Positions 60,118 to 64,000 of a stretch of DNA of 64,000 bases are shown piece by piece; position 1 is the first letter of the stretch, and the number at the start of each line of letters is the position of its first letter. This DNA comes from Streptomyces sp. 11x1 (lineage in GTDB: Bacteria; Actinomycetota; Actinomycetes; Streptomycetales; Streptomycetaceae), in NCBI RefSeq assembly GCF_032598905.1, contig NZ_CP122458.1, positions 9,821,001 to 9,885,000 on the forward strand, read 5' to 3'. Both the position numbers and the translations under genes were made by a program. Under the pieces are notes generated by a model. It did not search any database and was not told the DNA's origin. It saw only the letters and a program-made list of their open reading frames with translations.

Positions 60118-61989
60118 TCACTCGGTGGAGCGCAACGCCTTCCACACGCGCGGCCGTACGACGCCGTCGGCGGCCAACAGCCCCTTGTCCTGCTGGAAGC
60201 TGCGCACCGCGGCCTCCGTGTCGGCGTCGAACTCGCCGGTGACGGCCAGGCCGTAGCCGCGCTTGCTCAGCATGCACTGCGCCTGGAGCACGCGGTCGCC
60301 GCTGTCCCCGAGGCGGGTGCGTCCGTTGCCGTAGTAGTACGTGCAGTCCGTGAGCCAGGCCGGGGTCGAGGGCTCGGTGGGCGTGTCGGTCGGCTCCTGG
60401 GACGGCTCGGTGGGGGCGCTGCTCTCCGGAGCGGGCGCGGACGCGTCGGGGTGCGGGTCGTCGTCCGTGCCCGTGTCCTTGCCCGAGCCGGAGGGATCGG
60501 AGTCGGGGCGCTCGGAGCCGCCCTCGACCGAGGTCCGCTCGTCCTTGCCGGACACCTCCGCGTCGCTCGATCCGCCGTCGGGGGCGGTGTCGGCACCGTT
60601 TCGGCCCGAGGCAGCGGACACCGTGGCGTCGTCGTCGGGGAGCGCGTCGGCGGACCGTGTCGTGCCCCGCTGCGGCGAGGCGGTCGTGGTGGAGGGGCTC
60701 AGCAGGGTGAGGACGACGACACCGGCGGTCGCCGTGCAGACGACCGCGCCGGCGGCCCCGACCAGCACCCGCTTGCGGCGGAGCCGGGAGCGGTGCGGTG
60801 CGGGCGGTGACGGTTGCGCCGGGGCGTCGCCCGCGGGGCTCGCGGCGGGGCCGGCGGCCGGTGCCCGCCCGGCCCGCTCGGGGCCGGGCTGTTCGAGGGG
60901 GAGGTTGCGCAGGGTCTCGTAGGCCCGCTGCCGGGCGAGGATCTTGCCGCCCAGTGGTTCGGGCCAGGGAATGCTCTCGCCCCCGCCGCCCCTACCGGTC
61001 CCTTCCACCGGGGGCTGTGCCCCTATGACTCCCACGTGCGGGTTCGGTGGGGGCTGGTCGCGCAGTTCCCCGCGCCCCTCTTCGGGCGGCTGCGACCCGC
61101 TGCCCGACGAGGCCGTCTCGATGAGCTGTTCCGGTGTCGGCCGCTGTTCGGGCTCCTTGGCCAGGCAGGCGTCGAGGAGGGCGGCGAGCGGGGCGTCGGC
61201 CGCCGCGATCTCGGCGAGCACCTTCGGGTTGGGCTCCTCGAACGCCACCCGGTGCATGACGTCGACGCCGGTGCCGTCGCCGAACGGCGCGCTGCCGGTC
61301 GCCGCGAAGATCAGCGCGCAGGCCAGCGAGAAAACGTCGGAGGCCGTGTCGCAGTCGCCCGTACGCAGATACTCCGGCGACATATAGGCCGGGGTGCCGA
61401 CCCGGTTGCCCGTGCCGGTGATCGCGCTCGCGTCGGCGGCCTTCGCGATGCCGAAGTCGATGACGTGCGCGCCCCACTCGGACAGCAGGACATTGGACGG
61501 CTTCAGGTCCCGGTGCACGATCCCGGCGGTGGAGAGGGCTGCGAGCGCCTGCCCCAGCTCCGCCACCAGCCGCCGGACGGCGGCCACGGGCAGCGGACCG
61601 TCCTCGTGGACGGCCGCCGCCAGATCGAGGCCCGGCAGGAACTCGGTGGCCATCCACAGCAGTTCGTCCCGGAAACCCGTCCCGGCCAGTCGCGGCATGC
61701 GCGGTGTGCGCACGCGGCCGTGGACCGCCGCCTCCCGCTCGAACCGGCGGCGGAACCGCTCGTCCTCCGCGTACTCGGGCCGGATCACCTTCACCGCGAC
61801 GAGGTCGGGACCGCCGTCGGCGGGACGCGCCAGATAGACGCGCCCCATACCGCCGCTGCCGAGCAGCCCGAGCGACACGTACGGGCCGATCCGGTCCGGG
61901 TCGCCGGGATGCAGCGGCAGCGCCCCCGCCTGCCGTAGCGCCGGAGCCCTGTCCGCTGATCCCGGTGGCTCCGGCCGCTGGTCTGACAC
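60118..61989 (-). CDS. Membrane Ser/Thr protein kinase with C-terminal peptidoglycan-binding domain
   Basis: 623 residues from GTG 61989 (GGGGGTGTT upstream). Kinase domain about 30-295: glycine loop GSGGMGRVYLARP, lysine in VAVKVIRPEY, catalytic HRDLKPSNVLL, DFGIAKAAD and GTPAYMSPEYL. A disordered linker of about 100 residues, part of which is encoded by a dispersed repeat at 61005-61085, leads to one membrane helix (KRVLVGAAGAVVCTATAGVV). Outside the membrane, after an S/D/T/P-rich spacer, is a PG_binding_1-type domain (SKRGYGLAVTGEFDADTEAA, then VRSFQQDKGL). It probably senses peptidoglycan and phosphorylates cytoplasmic targets. Confidence 0.9.
   Translation of the reverse strand: MSDQRPEPPGSADRAPALRQAGALPLHPGDPDRIGPYVSLGLLGSGGMGRVYLARPADGGPDLVAVKVIRPEYAEDERFRRRFEREAAVHGRVRTPRMPRLAGTGFRDELLWMATEFLPGLDLAAAVHEDGPLPVAAVRRLVAELGQALAALSTAGIVHRDLKPSNVLLSEWGAHVIDFGIAKAADASAITGTGNRVGTPAYMSPEYLRTGDCDTASDVFSLACALIFAATGSAPFGDGTGVDVMHRVAFEEPNPKVLAEIAAADAPLAALLDACLAKEPEQRPTPEQLIETASSGSGSQPPEEGRGELRDQPPPNPHVGVIGAQPPVEGTGRGGGGESIPWPEPLGGKILARQRAYETLRNLPLEQPGPERAGRAPAAGPAASPAGDAPAQPSPPAPHRSRLRRKRVLVGAAGAVVCTATAGVVVLTLLSPSTTTASPQRGTTRSADALPDDDATVSAASGRNGADTAPDGGSSDAEVSGKDERTSVEGGSERPDSDPSGSGKDTGTDDDPHPDASAPAPESSAPTEPSQEPTDTPTEPSTPAWLTDCTYYYGNGRTRLGDSGDRVLQAQCMLSKRGYGLAVTGEFDADTEAAVRSFQQDKGLLAADGVVRPRVWKALRSTE
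61005..61085 (-). repeat. Dispersed Streptomyces repeat inserted in frame in the kinase linker
   Basis: Read on the minus strand, this contains GGGGCGCGGGGAACTGCGCG followed by ACCAGCCCCCACC, a sequence I recall as a very common intergenic repeat in Streptomyces genomes. Here it is in frame and encodes ELRDQPPPNPHVGVIGAQPP within the cytoplasmic linker between kinase domain and membrane helix. Confidence 0.6.
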
Positions 61990-62326
61990 AACACCCCCGA
62001 AATAACTTTTGGCGTACGTCAGTTCGCCCCTGGAGCTGAGGCTAGCTCAGCGCGGGCCCGCGGTCCGGGTTTCGGTCACTTCCGGCCCCTCGCCATCTCA
62101 GGAATCTGTGTGGCGGCTCATGTGGCACTGAGGGTCACACAAGTCACGGGAAGCCTGGGGGAGCGGCCGACCATGCGCGCGTAGGGCGGGTGGAATGTCC
62201 GGCTGGTGTGCAGTCTGGGTCGGGAAGTGACGGGGCTCACATGGCACTGAGTGACACGATTCCTGTGGTGCGACGGCATCATTGCCGGGACCATGGTGTT
62301 CTCATGGCAGCTCGAAGGGATCAGGG
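61990..62326. other. Divergent region, kinase / pyruvate carboxylase, with a direct repeat
   Basis: Two 17-base direct repeats with two mismatches, GCTCATGTGGCACTGAG (62117-62133) and GCTCACATGGCACTGAG (62235-62251), lie 118 bases apart. They may be tandem regulator sites for the pyc promoter. No other gene or hairpin is supported. GGGATCAGGG lies just before ATG 62327. Confidence 0.5.
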
Positions 62327-64000
62327 ATGCTCCGCAAGGTACTGGTCGCCAACCGTGGCGAGATCGCGATCCGCGCGTTCCGCGCAGGCTATGAAGTGGG
62401 CGCGCGGACGGTCGCCGTCTTCCCCCACGAGGACCGCAACTCGCTGCACCGGCTCAAGGCCGACGAGGCCTACGAGATCGGCGAACCTGGTCATCCCGTG
62501 CGCGCGTACCTCTCCGTCGAGGAGATCATGCGCGCCGCCAGGCTGGCGGGCGCCGACGCCGTCTACCCGGGCTACGGGTTCCTGTCCGAGAACCCCGAGC
62601 TGGCCCGCGCGTGCGAGGAGGCCGGCATCACCTTCGTCGGCCCCAGCGCGCACATCCTGGAGCTGACCGGCAACAAGGCGCGGGCGGTGGCCGCGGCCCG
62701 CGCCGCCGGCGTACCGGTCCTCGGCTCCTCCGAGCCCTCCACCGACGTGGACGAGCTGGTGCGCGCCGCCGACGAGATCGGCTTCCCCGTCTTCGTCAAG
62801 GCCGTCGCCGGCGGCGGCGGACGCGGCATGCGGCGCGTCGAGGACCCGGCGGCGCTGCGGGAGTCCATCGAGGCGGCGTCCCGCGAGGCGGCCTCCGCCT
62901 TCGGCGACCCGACCGTCTTCCTGGAGAAGGCCGTCGTCGAGCCCCGCCACATCGAGGTGCAGATCCTCGCCGACGGCCACGGCAACGTCATCCACCTCTT
63001 CGAACGCGACTGTTCGGTACAGCGCCGCCACCAGAAGGTCATCGAGCTGGCCCCGGCCCCGAACCTCGACCCGGCCCTGCGCGACCGCATCTGCGCCGAC
63101 GCCGTCCGCTTCGCCCGTGAGATCGGCTACCGCAACGCGGGCACCGTCGAGTTCCTCCTCGACCGCGACGGCAACCACGTCTTCATCGAGATGAACCCCC
63201 GCATCCAGGTCGAGCACACGGTCACCGAGGAGGTCACCGACGTCGACCTCGTCCAGTCCCAGCTGCGGATCGCCGCCGGGGCCACCCTCGCCGACCTCGG
63301 GCTCTCCCAGGAGAGCGTCACCCTGCGCGGCGCGGCCCTCCAGTGCCGTATCACCACCGAGGACCCCGCCAACGGCTTCCGCCCGGACACCGGGCGCATC
63401 AGCGCCTACCGCTCGCCCGGTGGCTCCGGCATCCGCCTCGACGGCGGCACCACCCACGCCGGTACGGAGATCAGCGCCCACTTCGACTCCATGCTGGTCA
63501 AACTGACCTGCCGGGGCCGGGACTTCACCACCGCCGTCAACCGGGCCCGGCGCGCGGTCGCCGAGTTCCGCATCCGGGGCGTGGCCACCAACATCCCGTT
63601 CCTGCAGGCCGTCCTCGACGACCCGGACTTCCAGGCCGGACAGGTCACCACCTCGTTCATCGAGCAGCGCCCGCACCTGCTCACCTCCCGGCACTCCGCC
63701 GACCGGGGCACCAAGCTGCTCACCTACCTGGCCGACGTGACGGTCAACAAGCCGAACGGCCCGCGCCCCGACCTGATCGACCCGTCCTCCAAACTGCCGA
63801 GGCCCACCACGGCCGAACCCCCGGCCGGCTCCAAGCAGAAGCTCGTCGAACTCGGCCCCGAGGGCTTCGCCCGCTGGCTGCGCGAGTCGCCGACCATCGG
63901 CGTCACCGACACCACCTTCCGTGACGCCCACCAGTCGCTGCTCGCCACCCGGGTCCGGACCAAGGACATGCTCGCCGTCGCGCCCGTGGTGGCCAGGACC
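62327..64000 (+). CDS. pyc: Pyruvate carboxylase, N-terminal part (runs off the window)
   Basis: 558 codons of an expected chain of about 1,100 are visible, open to the window edge. ATG 62327 gives the canonical start MLRKVLVANRGEIAIRAFRA. The biotin carboxylase domain shows VYPGYGFLSENPELARAC, the ATP-grasp glycine loop AVAGGGGRGMRRV, ERDCSVQRRHQKVIE, and EMNPRIQVEHTVTEEVTDVD with the catalytic residues, then RGAALQCRITTEDP. The carboxyltransferase domain begins with VTDTTFRDAHQSLLATR, which separates pyruvate carboxylase from acetyl-CoA carboxylase subunits. It refills oxaloacetate from pyruvate and bicarbonate using ATP and biotin. The biotin-carrier end is outside the window. Confidence 0.95.
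   Translation, partial: MLRKVLVANRGEIAIRAFRAGYEVGARTVAVFPHEDRNSLHRLKADEAYEIGEPGHPVRAYLSVEEIMRAARLAGADAVYPGYGFLSENPELARACEEAGITFVGPSAHILELTGNKARAVAAARAAGVPVLGSSEPSTDVDELVRAADEIGFPVFVKAVAGGGGRGMRRVEDPAALRESIEAASREAASAFGDPTVFLEKAVVEPRHIEVQILADGHGNVIHLFERDCSVQRRHQKVIELAPAPNLDPALRDRICADAVRFAREIGYRNAGTVEFLLDRDGNHVFIEMNPRIQVEHTVTEEVTDVDLVQSQLRIAAGATLADLGLSQESVTLRGAALQCRITTEDPANGFRPDTGRISAYRSPGGSGIRLDGGTTHAGTEISAHFDSMLVKLTCRGRDFTTAVNRARRAVAEFRIRGVATNIPFLQAVLDDPDFQAGQVTTSFIEQRPHLLTSRHSADRGTKLLTYLADVTVNKPNGPRPDLIDPSSKLPRPTTAEPPAGSKQKLVELGPEGFARWLRESPTIGVTDTTFRDAHQSLLATRVRTKDMLAVAPVVART

Noticed and set aside
1..64000. tRNA, rRNA, CRISPR arrays, riboswitches
   Set aside because: The intergenic regions were read for cloverleaf-like, repeat-spacer and conserved aptamer patterns and nothing convincing was seen; a covariance-model search was not possible.

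Overview
The window is very GC-rich (about 70%), with tightly packed genes, many ATGA stop/start overlaps, GTG/TTG starts and Streptomyces-type families (DUF4394, SHOCT, LCP, conservon-like P450, Ser/Thr kinase, tandem PucR/CdaR regulators). It is best explained as chromosomal DNA of a Streptomyces or close relative. No rRNA, tRNA, CRISPR array or intact transposase was found.

Region 1 (1-6460): a DAO-fold FAD oxidase headed by half of a composite operator, a decayed fragment of a polyamine ABC ATPase, a Lrp/AsnC regulator, and a peptide/metallophore-type ABC importer (lipoprotein plus fused double permease, with no ATPase gene next to it) preceded by an iron-box-like dyad. A MITE-like element of about 210 bp follows.

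Region 2 (6461-31284): the metabolic core. A PucR regulator is divergent from a GABA-type aminotransferase, an FAD/Fe-S dehydrogenase and a succinate-semialdehyde-type dehydrogenase, followed by a cupin. Two paralogous IclR regulators come next. Then a 13-kb operon encodes a second DAO oxidase, two zinc deacylases of the AstE/AspA/DoeB fold, a complete PotABCD-like importer, a class III aminotransferase, an aldehyde dehydrogenase, an aldo/keto reductase, a type II HAD enzyme and a PuuB-like oxidase, with aspartase behind it. Together they look like uptake and stepwise breakdown of an (acyl)amine or diamine to succinate and/or fumarate. The true substrate cannot be read from sequence.

Region 3 (31285-36463): a scrap heap of truncated genes (SDR, ABC ATPase, recombinase-associated pieces), a second HAD + oxidase pair in which the oxidase is a pseudogene, and a CdaR-like regulator bracketed by two 91-92 bp inverted repeats, each carrying the dyad TTGTGC-N4-GCACAA.

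Region 4 (36464-49543): a trimodular kinase / M23-like / PLP-lyase fusion, an MFS exporter, a group of small membrane or stress-type genes (DUF2252, HdeD-like, SHOCT, DUF7144) and an LCP cell-wall ligase.

Region 5 (49544-64000): DUF4394 secreted protein, another CdaR-like regulator with a related operator, trpF, an atypical P450 lacking the ExxR motif, an amidohydrolase, a glycine-betaine-type ABC importer, an RpiR regulator, a Ser/Thr kinase with a peptidoglycan-binding tail, and the first half of pyruvate carboxylase.

The most unusual signals are the repeated partial copies of the catabolic locus in different stages of decay, the three aligned copies of an IclR-type composite operator, the regulator bracketed by inverted promoter repeats next to a kinase-lyase fusion, and the unassigned acyl-amine pathway itself.
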